The notes: generated by a model not told the origin, from the letters alone. Positions 16,324 to 25,884 are shown, numbered from the stretch's first letter. The stretch: 64,000 bases of DNA from JAPPOI01 sp028818055 (GCA_965267405.1 OZ253954.1:1736001-1800000), one strand, 5' to 3'. Translations and numbers: made by a program.

Positions 16324-17466
16324 ATGCGGATCGCGGCATTTAACGTGGAAAACCTGTTTGATAGGGCCAAGGTTTTTAATGAGTCGCCACCTGGTGAACC
16401 GAACCCTCATCAAGATATTTTGGATGCACACGCAGAGCTCAATGGACTGTTCGAACAGGTAAATTACACAGCCAATCGGAAGTCTCGCATGCTTGAACTT
16501 TTTGGCACTCTTGGTCTCCTCAATACCAATGAATCCAAGTTTGCGCGTCTGCGCCGGATCCGAGGCAAAATCATTCGCAGACCAAGAAACAAGCCGCGCG
16601 AGATCATCGCGAGCGGTCGGGATGATTGGATCGGATGGGTCGAGTTGAAGACCGAACCAGTTGACGAGATCGCGATGGAACTGACGGCTCGTGTTCTTTT
16701 TGATGCAGAAGCTGACGTAATAGGTGTGGTCGAAGCTGAAAACCGCGTTGTCCTGAAAAACTTCCAAGAAATGATGTCGCGAAAATTCGGAGTCGATGAG
16801 CGCTATGCAAATGTCATGCTTATCGACGGCAACGACCGGCGCGGAATTGACGTCGCGATTGCCACAACTTCAGACTACCCGATCGGTTGGATGAGAAGCC
16901 ATGTGGATGAGGTTGCGGACGGCAAGCAGGTGTTCAGCCGTGATTGTCCGGAATTTGAGGTCACGACACCTCAGGGCAATACAGTTGTCGTATTGGTAAA
17001 CCACTTCAAAAGTAAGTTTGGGGGCGATAGCCCCAAGTCAAAAGCGAAGCGCAAAGCGCAGTCAGAGGCTGTTGCGAAATATTACAATCGTCTGATTGCT
17101 GACGGGTTCGAGAATGTTGCTGTGCTTGGTGACTTGAACGATACCCCCGACAGCGATCCGCTTGCGCCGCTGTTGAACACTTCGTTGAAAGATGTCGCCG
17201 ACAGTGACAAATTCACCGACTTTGAATTCAACGCCAACAATGGGAACAAAGGTATCGGTACGTACAACTTGGGCAATGATAACAACAAGATAGATTACTT
17301 GTTGCTGTCCCCCGCGTTGTTTTCGAAAGTTACCAATGCAGGTCTTTTCCGCAAAGGGGCTTGGCCCGGGAAGCAGCCACCGCGCTGGGAAGTCTACCCC
17401 CAATTAACGAAACAGCACCACGCCGCATCAGACCATCATCTGATATTTGCGGACATCGATATCTAG
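16324..17466 (+). CDS. Endonuclease/exonuclease/phosphatase (EEP) family protein
   Basis: 380 residues of the EEP metal-dependent phosphodiesterase fold. Motifs in order: NVENLF (7-12), the metal-binding glutamate in VIGVVEAEN, the NHFKSK strand, GDLNDTPDSDPL, and the terminal SDHHLI with the catalytic aspartate-histidine pair. No signal peptide is present. The substrate (DNA, phospholipid or other phosphodiester) cannot be told from sequence; the NVENLF form is common in secreted or stand-alone nucleases. Its ribosome site AGGAATTG abuts a dyad at 16281-16314. The stop codon overlaps that of convergent tag by two bases. Confidence 0.88.
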   Translation: MRIAAFNVENLFDRAKVFNESPPGEPNPHQDILDAHAELNGLFEQVNYTANRKSRMLELFGTLGLLNTNESKFARLRRIRGKIIRRPRNKPREIIASGRDDWIGWVELKTEPVDEIAMELTARVLFDAEADVIGVVEAENRVVLKNFQEMMSRKFGVDERYANVMLIDGNDRRGIDVAIATTSDYPIGWMRSHVDEVADGKQVFSRDCPEFEVTTPQGNTVVVLVNHFKSKFGGDSPKSKAKRKAQSEAVAKYYNRLIADGFENVAVLGDLNDTPDSDPLAPLLNTSLKDVADSDKFTDFEFNANNGNKGIGTYNLGNDNNKIDYLLLSPALFSKVTNAGLFRKGAWPGKQPPRWEVYPQLTKQHHAASDHHLIFADIDI

Positions 17467-18041
17467 GCATTAGGATTGTATTTCCAGCATCCTTGATGGT
17501 GGTCGTTCACCACGCCGACGGCCTGAAGATACGCATAAATGATTGTCGGCCCGACAAATGTCATGCCGCGTTTCTTCAGGTTTTTGGAAATATCTTGGGC
17601 CAAAGGTGTGACCGCCGGAATGTCATCTAACGATTTCCAGTGGCCCACGATTGGCTTGTTACCAACGTGCCCCCAAAGCCAGTCCGAAAAGCTACCGAAT
17701 TCTTCTTGCATGGACTGATAAATCCGAGCGTTCGTTCGCGCTCCCGGAACCTTCTGACGATGCCGAACAATCGCTGGGTTATTCAGGGCTTGCTGAAGTT
17801 CAAAATCAGTCATGTTGGCGACTCGATCGACGTCAAAGCCGTGATACACATCGCGATACCCATCGCGCTTTTTCAGAATCGTTTCCCACGAAAGCCCCGC
17901 GTGCGCACCTTCCAGGATCAACATCTCAAACAGCAATTGGTCGTCGCGAACGGCGACACCCCATTCATTGTCATGGTAGTCCGCATAAAGTTTGGTGTTA
18001 GAGCCAAAGCAGCGGATTTTATCGTCAATTCGGTCAGCCAT
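17463..18041 (-). CDS. tag: DNA-3-methyladenine glycosylase I
   Basis: Excises 3-methyladenine from alkylated DNA in base-excision repair. 192 residues. The N-terminal zinc ligands C11 and H23 appear in RCFGSNTKLYADYHDNEWG, and the C-terminal pair in NDHHQGCW. The LSWETIL and GMTFVGPTIIYAYLQAVG segments are characteristic of Tag. The last codons overlap the end of the convergent EEP gene. With ogt at 10.4 kb this window encodes two alkylation-repair proteins, but they are not in one operon. Confidence 0.96.
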   Translation of the reverse strand: MADRIDDKIRCFGSNTKLYADYHDNEWGVAVRDDQLLFEMLILEGAHAGLSWETILKKRDGYRDVYHGFDVDRVANMTDFELQQALNNPAIVRHRQKVPGARTNARIYQSMQEEFGSFSDWLWGHVGNKPIVGHWKSLDDIPAVTPLAQDISKNLKKRGMTFVGPTIIYAYLQAVGVVNDHHQGCWKYNPNA

Positions 18042-18177
18042 AGCGCGACCGTAGTCAGGAACTTACTGTGAGTCACGATCAACTCCTGACACGAACTGTC
18101 AGTTGTGCGGTTCGCTCTTGCTGCGGGACGCACCGTGAGTAAGATGCGGCCAAATTTGAAAAAGACCGAGCCGCACG

Positions 18178-18357
18178 ATGCAGGACAACACACCGCAAGA
18201 TCCACCAGAAACCGAAACGGTCACGACCACGCGTGTTGCGTGCGATGGTGGGGAAGGAGCGCTGGGGCATCCGCGCGTATGGCTGCTGATCGACCCGAAG
18301 GAAGGCTGGGTCGAATGTGGGTATTGCGACAAGCGCTATGTCTTGGCGACCGATTAG
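18178..18357 (+). CDS. CHCC zinc-binding domain protein
   Basis: A 59-residue protein, short enough to be missed easily. It carries the CHCC zinc motif with C22, H31, C47 and C50: ACDGGEGALGHPRVWL, then VECGYCDKRYVL. This is the zf-CHCC family, related to the NDUFS6 subunit of mitochondrial complex I and common as a stand-alone protein in alphaproteobacteria. Its role is probably in respiratory complex I assembly or stability, by analogy only. It diverges from tag and is convergent with pheA, six bases apart. Confidence 0.9.
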   Translation: MQDNTPQDPPETETVTTTRVACDGGEGALGHPRVWLLIDPKEGWVECGYCDKRYVLATD

Positions 18358-18363
18358 CGGCGC

Positions 18364-19197
18364 TTAGGCGCGCGCCTTAGCTGCCGGATAAACGCCGAGA
18401 ATCTTCACTTCCGACGTAAAATAATCAAGCTCTTCAAGTGCAAGCTGGACGCTTTTGTCGTTGGGATGCCCTTCGATGTCGGCATAAAACTGCGTTGCCG
18501 AGAATGATCCGTCGACCATGTAGCTTTCCAACTTAGTCATATTGACGCCATTGGTGGCGAACCCGCCCATCGCTTTGTAAAGCGCCGCCGGAATGTTGCG
18601 AACGCGGAAAACAAACGTGGTAATCATTTCGCTGTTGCCGCGCCGTGCCAGGTTTGGCTCTCGCGACATCACTAGAAAGCGAGTGGTGTTGTGGTCGTTG
18701 TCTTCGATGTGTTTGGCCAAAACTTCCAAACCGTAAACCTCGGCTGCCAGCTCGGATGCCAACGCACCTACAGTCTTGTCAGTTCCTTCGGAAACGTCCC
18801 GCGCGGCACGCGCGTTATCGGGGCTGACCGCGCCATGAATTCCGTGTTCGCGAAGGAATTCAGAGCATTGGGGCAACAAGACCAGGTGCGAATACGCCGT
18901 TTTGACGTCATCAAGCTTCGCCCCCTTGATGCCCAGCAAGTTGATATGAACACGGACAAAGGCCTCGTCGATGATATGCAAACCACTTTCTGGCAGCAGT
19001 CGATGGATGTCTGCCACGCGGCCATAAGTCGTGTTTTCAACGGGTAACATCGCCAGGTCGGCGTCCCCGCTTCGGACAGCTTCAATTACGTCTTCAAACG
19101 TGCGGCAGGGCAGCGCTTCCATGTCTGGGCGGGTCTCGGCACATGCCTGGTGCGAATAGGCTCCGGGCTCTCCTTGAAACGCTATACGTCCGGCCAT
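18364..19197 (-). CDS. pheA: Prephenate dehydratase
   Basis: Converts prephenate to phenylpyruvate, toward phenylalanine; cytosolic. 277 residues, a stand-alone dehydratase without chorismate mutase. It opens with RIAFQGEPGAYSHQA, has the VENTTYGRV loop (53-61) and the catalytic TRF at 172-174 (NTTRFLVMS). A C-terminal ACT domain from about 192 includes GVNMTKLESYMVDG, where the ES motif binds phenylalanine for feedback inhibition. ATG 19197 has GGAAAG upstream. tyrA, for the competing branch, is at 27.7 kb. Confidence 0.96.
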   Translation of the reverse strand: MAGRIAFQGEPGAYSHQACAETRPDMEALPCRTFEDVIEAVRSGDADLAMLPVENTTYGRVADIHRLLPESGLHIIDEAFVRVHINLLGIKGAKLDDVKTAYSHLVLLPQCSEFLREHGIHGAVSPDNARAARDVSEGTDKTVGALASELAAEVYGLEVLAKHIEDNDHNTTRFLVMSREPNLARRGNSEMITTFVFRVRNIPAALYKAMGGFATNGVNMTKLESYMVDGSFSATQFYADIEGHPNDKSVQLALEELDYFTSEVKILGVYPAAKARA

Positions 19198-19315
19198 TGT
19201 GTCTTTCCTGCGCTTACTGCGTCAAAAAGGGCGATTAGTCGCGCCTCTTATCCCTTGAAGACAGGCGATGGAAGCGGATAGATAGCGCGCAAACATCGAG
19301 GGAACTGGACGCGAC

Positions 19316-19828
19316 ATGTTCGACACTATGACATTCACCAAGATCATCGGCGGCTTCTGTGGCGCCTTTCTGATCTTCTTGCTGGGCGGCTTCGCGGCTG
19401 AATTCATCTACCATGAAGCTGATCATGATGGTGATTACCATCAGGCCTATACAATCGATACCGGCTCGGACGACGCTGAAGAAGAAGTTGCCGAAGTTCC
19501 ATTCGCGGAAGTCTTTGCAGCGGCCGATGCGGGTGCAGGCGAACGCCTGTTCCGTCAGTGTCAGGCTTGCCACAAAGTAGAAGATGGCGCGAACGGTACG
19601 GGCCCACACCTTTTCGGCATTGTTGGCCGCGCTGTCGATGCAGTTGCTGGATATAGCTATTCGGGAGCTTTGGCGGGCGCCACTGATGCCTGGACACCTG
19701 AGGCTCTGAACGGTTTCCTGGAGAACCCCAAAGAATACGCTCCTGGCACCAAGATGAGCTACAAGGGCATGGCCAAGGTCGAAGATCGCGCTAACTTGAT
19801 CGCGTGGCTGGAAGGCCAGGGCGGTTAA
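19316..19828 (+). CDS. Membrane-anchored c-type cytochrome (cytochrome cy type)
   Basis: Carries electrons from the bc1 complex to terminal oxidases while tethered to the membrane. 170 residues: an uncleaved N-terminal helix (about 8-30, IIGGFCGAFLIFLLGGFAAEF), an acidic flexible linker, then a class I cytochrome c domain with haem attachment C82-QA-C85-H86 and the axial methionine probably M147 in GTKMSYKG. Diverges from pheA. A strong terminator follows at 19854-19883, so it is probably transcribed alone. Confidence 0.93.
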   Translation: MFDTMTFTKIIGGFCGAFLIFLLGGFAAEFIYHEADHDGDYHQAYTIDTGSDDAEEEVAEVPFAEVFAAADAGAGERLFRQCQACHKVEDGANGTGPHLFGIVGRAVDAVAGYSYSGALAGATDAWTPEALNGFLENPKEYAPGTKMSYKGMAKVEDRANLIAWLEGQGG

Positions 19829-19853
19829 ACCATTCTTTTTGAGCGTAAGAATC

Positions 19854-19883
19854 AGGCCGGGTGTTGCACCCGGCCTTTGTTTT
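19854..19883 (+). terminator. Rho-independent terminator after cytochrome gene
   Basis: A perfect 10-base GC-rich stem, AGGCCGGGTG (19854-19863) with CACCCGGCCT (19867-19876), a three-base loop and a T-rich tail (TTGTTTT). Confidence 0.92.
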
Positions 19884-20007
19884 GCGCACGCTCAACTCAC
19901 CAAATGTTCACCTGTCGTGGCTTGATCATTCGACAAATGATTTTTTAGCTACAAGTTCATGGTTTAGGTTAAGCACTATCTAAATGCCAAACGGAGGTAG
20001 CCCCATT

Positions 20008-21918
20008 ATGCGTCAGCGTTCTACCGCAGTAACACAGCGCGATACGTTCACCCGCCAGTCCCAGTGGATTGGCTTTGCTGGGCTGATTATGGCGATCAGT
20101 TTCGGGGCTGTTTCATTCGCGAAAGCCGACAGCCATGATCCAGTAAACGAAGCACACGCATATTCCAATTTTGGCGATCCGAAGTATGGAGCGGATTTTG
20201 CGCACCTCGATTACGTAAATCCTAACGCGCCCAAAGGCGGTGAAATCAGTACGTGGGCCCAAGGGAGCTTTGACAGCTTCAACAATTACACGCGTAAGGG
20301 CGTTTCCGGTTCCGGTATGGCTCTGATGTATGAAAACATACTCGTCGGTACAGCGGATGATGCTTATGGAACGTACTGTTACCTGTGTACGACCATGGAG
20401 TATCCTGAAAGCCGGGATTGGGTGATTTTCAATTTGCGTGATGACGTGACGTTTTCGGACGGAACCGGGATGACCGCGGAAGATGTGAAGTTCACATTCG
20501 ATTTGTTCATGGAACAAGGTCTGCCGGAATACGTAAACGTTGTGCAGGGTTTCGTCTCAAGTGTCGATTTGATCGACACCTACAAGATTCGGTTCAACTT
20601 CACCGAAGAAGCACCACGCCGCGAAGTGATCGGGTTTGCCGGAGGAACACCGGTATTCTCAAAAGCATGGTTTGAAGCCGATGAATCGCGTCGCATCGAT
20701 GATTCCACGCTCGAACCGTTCTTGGGCACCGGGCCATATGTGATCCAAAGCTTCGATGTGGGCCGCCAGATAATTTATGGCCGGAATCCGAATTTCTGGG
20801 GCGCCGATCATCCTTTCAACGTCGGCCAGAATAACTTTGACACCATTCGCTACGAGTACTTTGCCGACAGCTCTGCCGCTTTGGAGGCCTTCAAGGCTGG
20901 TGAATATACCTTCCGGAGTGAAAACTCGTCCAAAGATTGGGCAACGGGCTACGACTTTCCAGGTGTTCAGAATGGCTGGGTGAAAAAAGAAGAGCTGTTT
21001 GACGGTACAATTGGCTCGGCCCAGTCTTTCATTTTCAATCTGCGCCGCGAGAAGTGGCAGGATCCGAAAGTCCGTGAGGCGTTCAGGTTGATGTTCAACT
21101 TCGAATTCTCGAACGAATCTCTGTTTTTCGGACTCTACGAGCGCGTCAATTCATTCTGGGAAAACTCAGATTTGGAAGCACGTGGGACCCCAACTGCAGA
21201 TGAAGTCAACATTCTGCAGCCGCTGGTTGATAAGGGCCTGCTTGATCCTTCGATCCTGACCAGTGAGGCGATTATGGCCCCTACCAGTGGGTCCCGAAAC
21301 TTCGACCGTCGCAATTCACGGCGTGCCTCGCAGTTGCTTGATGAAGCAGGGTGGGAACTTGGCGATGATGGCATTCGTCGCAAGAACGGAAAGACACTTG
21401 ACGCAACCATCTTGATGTTCAGCCCGGCGTTCGACCGGATCGTGAATCCTTATATCGAGAACCTCAAACGTATTGGCGTAAATGCTGAGCTTGAGCGCGT
21501 GGATGTATCCCAATACATCGATCGCCGCCGCACGTCTGACTACGATATGGTCAATCACACCTTCTCCATGGGATTCGAACCAGGCTTTGGCTTACGGCAG
21601 TGGTACGGATCCGAAACTGCCGAGGACAGCTCGCGCAACTTGATGGGGCTCCAAAATGAGGCTGTCGATCAGTTGATGGAGGTTGTGATCGCGGCCGAAA
21701 CCATCGACGATCTTACAACGGCAACTCATGCGCTAGATCGTGTTTTGCGGGCTGAAGGCTTTTGGGTTCAGCAATGGTTCAAAGACGTTCATACCGTCGC
21801 CTATTACAACATGTACCGCTACCCAGACGTGCTTCCGCCATTTGCTTTGGGGCAGTTTTCCTGGTGGTGGCATGACCCCGAAGCCGAGGCCCGTTTGGTC
21901 GAAGCTGGCGCACTTTAA
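20008..21918 (+). CDS. yejA: Peptide ABC transporter substrate-binding protein (YejA type)
   Basis: Periplasmic receptor of an oligopeptide or microcin-C-type importer. 636 residues, SBP family 5. A long N-region precedes a signal-peptide core (WIGFAGLIMAISFGAVSF) with likely cleavage after FAKA. The mature start HAYSNFGDPKYGADFAHLDYVNP and the WWWHDPEAEARL end are typical of YejA proteins. ATG 20008 is chosen because GGAGGT lies nine bases upstream; the in-frame ATG 19984 lies before that site. First gene of a four-gene import operon that continues with two permeases and an ATPase. Confidence 0.93.
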   Translation: MRQRSTAVTQRDTFTRQSQWIGFAGLIMAISFGAVSFAKADSHDPVNEAHAYSNFGDPKYGADFAHLDYVNPNAPKGGEISTWAQGSFDSFNNYTRKGVSGSGMALMYENILVGTADDAYGTYCYLCTTMEYPESRDWVIFNLRDDVTFSDGTGMTAEDVKFTFDLFMEQGLPEYVNVVQGFVSSVDLIDTYKIRFNFTEEAPRREVIGFAGGTPVFSKAWFEADESRRIDDSTLEPFLGTGPYVIQSFDVGRQIIYGRNPNFWGADHPFNVGQNNFDTIRYEYFADSSAALEAFKAGEYTFRSENSSKDWATGYDFPGVQNGWVKKEELFDGTIGSAQSFIFNLRREKWQDPKVREAFRLMFNFEFSNESLFFGLYERVNSFWENSDLEARGTPTADEVNILQPLVDKGLLDPSILTSEAIMAPTSGSRNFDRRNSRRASQLLDEAGWELGDDGIRRKNGKTLDATILMFSPAFDRIVNPYIENLKRIGVNAELERVDVSQYIDRRRTSDYDMVNHTFSMGFEPGFGLRQWYGSETAEDSSRNLMGLQNEAVDQLMEVVIAAETIDDLTTATHALDRVLRAEGFWVQQWFKDVHTVAYYNMYRYPDVLPPFALGQFSWWWHDPEAEARLVEAGAL

Positions 21919-21932
21919 GGACGCATACTTCC

Positions 21933-23018
21933 ATGGGCGCGTACATACTCAGGCGACTGTTGCTGATCATACCGACGCTGTTCGGGATCATGTTGATCAA
22001 CTTCACCCTGACCCAATTCGTGCCCGGCGGCCCGATCGAACAGATTATTGCCAATCTCGAAGGCCAGGGCGATGTCTTTGAGACGATTTCTGGCGGCGCC
22101 TCGGAAACCTTCGATAGCGCGAGTGAAGGCGACAACGGGTACATCGGTGCACGCGGATTGCCCGAGGAGTTCATCAAAGAGCTCGAAAAGGAATTCGGCT
22201 TCGACAAACCCGCTCACATCCGATTTGCGCAAATGATGTGGAATTACATCCGATTTGATTTCGGCGAAAGTTACTTCCGTTCCATCAGCGTTGTCGATCT
22301 GGTCATCGAAAAAATGCCTGTGTCGATAACACTTGGTCTCTGGTCCACAGTTATCGCCTATCTCATTTCGATACCTCTGGGCATTCGCAAAGCGGTGCGC
22401 GATGGATCAAGCTTCGACACATGGACCAGCGGTTTGATCATTGTTGCTTACGCAATTCCGGGTTTCTTGTTTGCCATCCTATTGCTCGTTCTATTTGCTG
22501 GTGGGTCCTATTGGCAAATATTCCCGCTCAGGGGGCTCACGTCTGACAACTACGAAGACCTTAGTGCGCTTGGCAAAGTCGGCGACTATTTCTGGCACAT
22601 CACCCTGCCGGTGGTCGCGTCCTCGATCAGCGGCTTTGCAACCCTGACGCTGCTGACCAAGAACAGCTTTCTGGATGAGATCAAGAAACAGTACGTGATA
22701 ACCGCGAAAGCAAAAGGCCTGTCTGAAGGACGCGTTCTTTATGGCCACGTCTTCAGAAACGCGATGCTCATCGTCATCGCCGGTTTCCCGTCCCTGTTTA
22801 TCGGTATTTTCTTTGGGTCATCCCTGATCATTGAGACAATATTCTCACTCGATGGCTTGGGTCGGCTGGGTTTCGAGGCGGCTGTGGCGCGTGACTATCC
22901 AGTGATTTTTGGGACGCTGTTCGCGTTCGGTCTCGTTGGCCTCCTTGTCGGCATCCTATCGGATCTGATGTACGTCTTTGTCGACCCTCGGATCGACTTC
23001 GAGCGACGGGAGGTCTGA
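21933..23018 (+). CDS. yejB: Peptide ABC transporter permease (YejB type)
   Basis: Membrane channel subunit of the peptide importer. 361 residues with about six helices. It begins MGAYILRRLLLIIPTLFGIMLINF, typical of the OppB/DppB fold, and has the YejB-type insert after the first helix (residues about 40-85). The EAA loop that docks with the ATPase is visible in YVITAKAKGLSEGRVLYGHVFRNA. Follows yejA by 14 bases and precedes yejE by three. Confidence 0.94.
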   Translation: MGAYILRRLLLIIPTLFGIMLINFTLTQFVPGGPIEQIIANLEGQGDVFETISGGASETFDSASEGDNGYIGARGLPEEFIKELEKEFGFDKPAHIRFAQMMWNYIRFDFGESYFRSISVVDLVIEKMPVSITLGLWSTVIAYLISIPLGIRKAVRDGSSFDTWTSGLIIVAYAIPGFLFAILLLVLFAGGSYWQIFPLRGLTSDNYEDLSALGKVGDYFWHITLPVVASSISGFATLTLLTKNSFLDEIKKQYVITAKAKGLSEGRVLYGHVFRNAMLIVIAGFPSLFIGIFFGSSLIIETIFSLDGLGRLGFEAAVARDYPVIFGTLFAFGLVGLLVGILSDLMYVFVDPRIDFERREV

Positions 23019-23021
23019 CGC

Positions 23022-24206
23022 ATGGCGATGCCTGACGTGCAAGATACGCCCAAGCCCGAGGAAGCGCCGGAGAATCCGTCGGAAGATCGCAAGCGTCCTT
23101 GGCTTTCGCCACTGAATCAGCGGCGTTGGCGCAACTTCAAGCGGAACCGTCGAGCTTATTGGTCGCTGATCATCTTTGGCATCCTGTTCGGCCTCAGCCT
23201 GTTTGCTGAATTCCTTGCGAACGAACGGCCTTTGGTCATCAACTATCGCGGCGACTATTACTTCCCGATTGTATCCTTCCATGCCGAGACAGACTTTGGC
23301 GGCGAATTCAGGACTGAAGCCAAATATCTAGATATCGAAGTCGATTGCTTGATCCGCACAGGTGGTTTGGCGGACGCTTGCTTTGACGATCCCGAAGGAA
23401 CGCTGGACCAAGCGGAAACTGGCGTTGTCGACGGAGAAGAAATTCAAGTGGGTTGGATGATATGGCCGCCCGTCAAATACCACTTCAAAACGATTGTTGA
23501 TAAACCTGGACCGGCGCCTGGCCCGCCGGATGGACAAAACTTTCTTGGCACAGACGACACCAAACGCGACGTGATGGCACGCGTGATCTACGGTTTCCGA
23601 TTATCCATTTTGTTCACGCTGATTGTTACGATTTGTGCGTCAGTCGTTGGCGTTATGGCTGGAGCCGTTCAGGGCTACTTCGGCGGGTGGCTGGATCTGA
23701 TCTTCCAACGTTTACTTGAAATATGGGGCTCCACGCCGTCGCTTTATGTCATCATCATCATGTTCGCCATTTTCGGCCGCAGTTTCTGGATGCTGGTCTT
23801 TCTGACGGTCCTCTTCGGCTGGCCTGCTCTGGTGGGTGTGGTCCGTGCTGAATTCCTGCGCGCTCGCAACTTCGAATATGTCCGTGCAGCCCGCGCGCTC
23901 GGCGTCTCCAACTCCACAATAATGTTCCGTCACATGCTGCCGAACGCAATGGTGGCCACGCTCACGCTCCTGCCATTCATCATCACGGGCACAATTGGTG
24001 GTCTCGCGAGTCTCGACTTCCTGGGCTACGGCCTGCCATCTTCAGCGCCTTCGCTCGGAGAGCTTACGCTTCAAGCGAAACAGAACTTGCAAGCGCCCTG
24101 GCTCGCTTTCACCGCGTTCTTCACTTTCGCCATCATGTTGTCTCTTCTGGTTTTCATTTTCGAAGGGGTGCGCGACGCCTTTGACCCAAGAAAGACGTTC
24201 CAATGA
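23022..24206 (+). CDS. yejE: Peptide ABC transporter permease (YejE type)
   Basis: Second permease of the importer. 394 residues: a cytosolic N-terminal extension rich in Pro and Glu, first helix at about 46-65 (YWSLIIFGILFGLSLFAEFL), a long periplasmic domain characteristic of YejE, then five helices with the EAA loop (YVRAARALGVSNSTIMFRHML). Excellent ribosome site GGGAGG upstream. A short spacer with two hairpins separates it from the ATPase gene. Confidence 0.94.
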   Translation: MAMPDVQDTPKPEEAPENPSEDRKRPWLSPLNQRRWRNFKRNRRAYWSLIIFGILFGLSLFAEFLANERPLVINYRGDYYFPIVSFHAETDFGGEFRTEAKYLDIEVDCLIRTGGLADACFDDPEGTLDQAETGVVDGEEIQVGWMIWPPVKYHFKTIVDKPGPAPGPPDGQNFLGTDDTKRDVMARVIYGFRLSILFTLIVTICASVVGVMAGAVQGYFGGWLDLIFQRLLEIWGSTPSLYVIIIMFAIFGRSFWMLVFLTVLFGWPALVGVVRAEFLRARNFEYVRAARALGVSNSTIMFRHMLPNAMVATLTLLPFIITGTIGGLASLDFLGYGLPSSAPSLGELTLQAKQNLQAPWLAFTAFFTFAIMLSLLVFIFEGVRDAFDPRKTFQ

Positions 24207-24236
24207 TCTTCTTTCTGGCAGAAATACTCAGGGGGT

Positions 24237-24277
24237 CCGGGGGCAGAGCCCCCGGTCGGTCGCTGCCAAAGGCAGCG
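24237..24277 (+). repeat. Twin hairpins between yejE and the ATPase gene
   Basis: Two back-to-back hairpins: CCGGGGGC (24237-24244) with GCCCCCGG (24248-24255), loop AGA; and CGCTGCC (24261-24267) with GGCAGCG (24271-24277), loop AAA, ending six bases before ATG 24283. The first resembles GC-rich palindromic units that recur between genes in Roseobacter-group genomes (recollection, not checked). It may stabilise upstream mRNA or tune ATPase expression. The second could cover the ribosome site. Confidence 0.7.
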
Positions 24278-24282
24278 AAATC

Positions 24283-25884
24283 ATGACAGAAACAATGCTG
24301 ACAGTCTCTGATCTGAACGTTCGCTTTCGGCAGGATGGCGCGATCACGCATGCCGTGAAGGGCGTGAGTTTCGATCTGAAAAAAGGTGAAACGCTCGCTC
24401 TCGTTGGCGAAAGCGGCTCCGGAAAATCGGTGACGGCACTTTCGACGGTCTCACTTCTGGCCGACAGTGCAGAGATCTCAGGTTCGATCAATTACCTTGG
24501 CGCAGAGATGGTGAACGCGGACGAAGCTGAGCTTCGGCGGGTCCGCGGCAATGACATCAGTTTCATTTTCCAAGAGCCGATGACCTCGCTCAATCCCCTG
24601 CATACGCTTGAAAAGCAGCTTCGTGAGGCTGTTGAACTCCACCAGGGCCTTCGTGGTGATGCAGCAAGGGCCCGGATCATCGAATTACTGGATCAGGTTG
24701 GGATAGTGGACGCCGAAAGCCGCCTGACCAGTTATCCACACCAGCTGTCAGGCGGCCAGCGCCAACGCGTGATGATTGCGATGGCGCTTGCCAACGGACC
24801 CGATCTTCTTGTGGCGGATGAGCCCACGACGGCGCTGGATGTCACCATTCAGGCGCAAATCCTCGAGCTATTGGCCGATCTTCAAAAGCGGCTTGGGATG
24901 TCGATGCTCTTCATCACGCATGACCTAGGGATCGTCCGAAAATTTGCCGATCGAGTTTGTGTGATGAAAGACGGTGAAATTGTCGAACGCGGCGACACGA
25001 CCGAAATTTTCGCCAATCCGCAGCATCCTTACACTCAGATGCTTTTGGGTGCGGAATCCAGCGGCAAACCAGATCCGGTTCCGTCCGGTTCTGAGGTTAT
25101 TGCCGAAACAGATGCGCTGCGCATTTGGTTCCCAATTCAACGTGGACTTTTGAAGCGCACCGTCGGTCATATCAAAGCCGTCAACGCGGCAACCTTGAGC
25201 GTACGCGCAGGCGAAACAGTAGGCATTGTCGGTGAAAGTGGTTCAGGCAAGACCACATTGGCGCTGGCCATCATGCGCCTGATTTCATCGGAAGGGCCGG
25301 TTTCGTTCCTTGGAAAAAATATTCAAGGATTGTCGTCTCGCGCACTTCGACCGTTGCGCGCCGACATGCAGATTGTCTTTCAAGACCCTTACGGATCGCT
25401 AAGTCCGCGCATGACGGCTGAAGAAGTCATTGCCGAGGGGTTGTCGGTACATGATGTGGATCGTGGGCGCGACCGTCGTGAAATGGTGGCGGAGATCATG
25501 GAAGAGGTCGGGCTGGATCCGGAAACCATGCACCGATACCCGCACGAGTTCTCAGGTGGGCAGCGGCAGCGGATCGCGATTGCACGTGCCATGATATTGC
25601 GCCCGAAGTTGGTGGTGTTGGATGAACCAACAAGCGCGCTGGATATGACGGTTCAAGTTCAAATCGTTGAGCTGCTTCGCGACCTTCAAAAGAAATATGG
25701 TCTCGCGTATCTGTTCATCAGTCACGATTTGAAAGTGGTTCGCGCACTGAGCCACAAAGTCATTGTTATGAAGCGCGGTGATGTTGTCGAGCAGGGCGAT
25801 GCGGCGCAAATTTTCGAAAATCCCCAAACAGACTACACCCGCGAACTGATGGCTGCAGCATTCGAGGTCAAGTCAGCCAGCTAG
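24283..25884 (+). CDS. yejF: Peptide ABC transporter ATP-binding protein, two fused ATPase domains (YejF type)
   Basis: Powers the importer. 533 residues containing two complete ABC ATPases. The first has Walker A GESGSGKS, signature LSGGQRQRV and Walker B LLVADEPTTALD; the second has GESGSGKT, FSGGQRQRI and LVVLDEPTSALD. Each ends with an oligopeptide-transporter C-terminal segment (NPQHPYTQMLLGAE and NPQTDYTRELMAAA). The frame is open far upstream into yejE, but ATG 24283 is the start homologous to the family (MTETMLTVSDLNVRF). Confidence 0.94.
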   Translation: MTETMLTVSDLNVRFRQDGAITHAVKGVSFDLKKGETLALVGESGSGKSVTALSTVSLLADSAEISGSINYLGAEMVNADEAELRRVRGNDISFIFQEPMTSLNPLHTLEKQLREAVELHQGLRGDAARARIIELLDQVGIVDAESRLTSYPHQLSGGQRQRVMIAMALANGPDLLVADEPTTALDVTIQAQILELLADLQKRLGMSMLFITHDLGIVRKFADRVCVMKDGEIVERGDTTEIFANPQHPYTQMLLGAESSGKPDPVPSGSEVIAETDALRIWFPIQRGLLKRTVGHIKAVNAATLSVRAGETVGIVGESGSGKTTLALAIMRLISSEGPVSFLGKNIQGLSSRALRPLRADMQIVFQDPYGSLSPRMTAEEVIAEGLSVHDVDRGRDRREMVAEIMEEVGLDPETMHRYPHEFSGGQRQRIAIARAMILRPKLVVLDEPTSALDMTVQVQIVELLRDLQKKYGLAYLFISHDLKVVRALSHKVIVMKRGDVVEQGDAAQIFENPQTDYTRELMAAAFEVKSAS

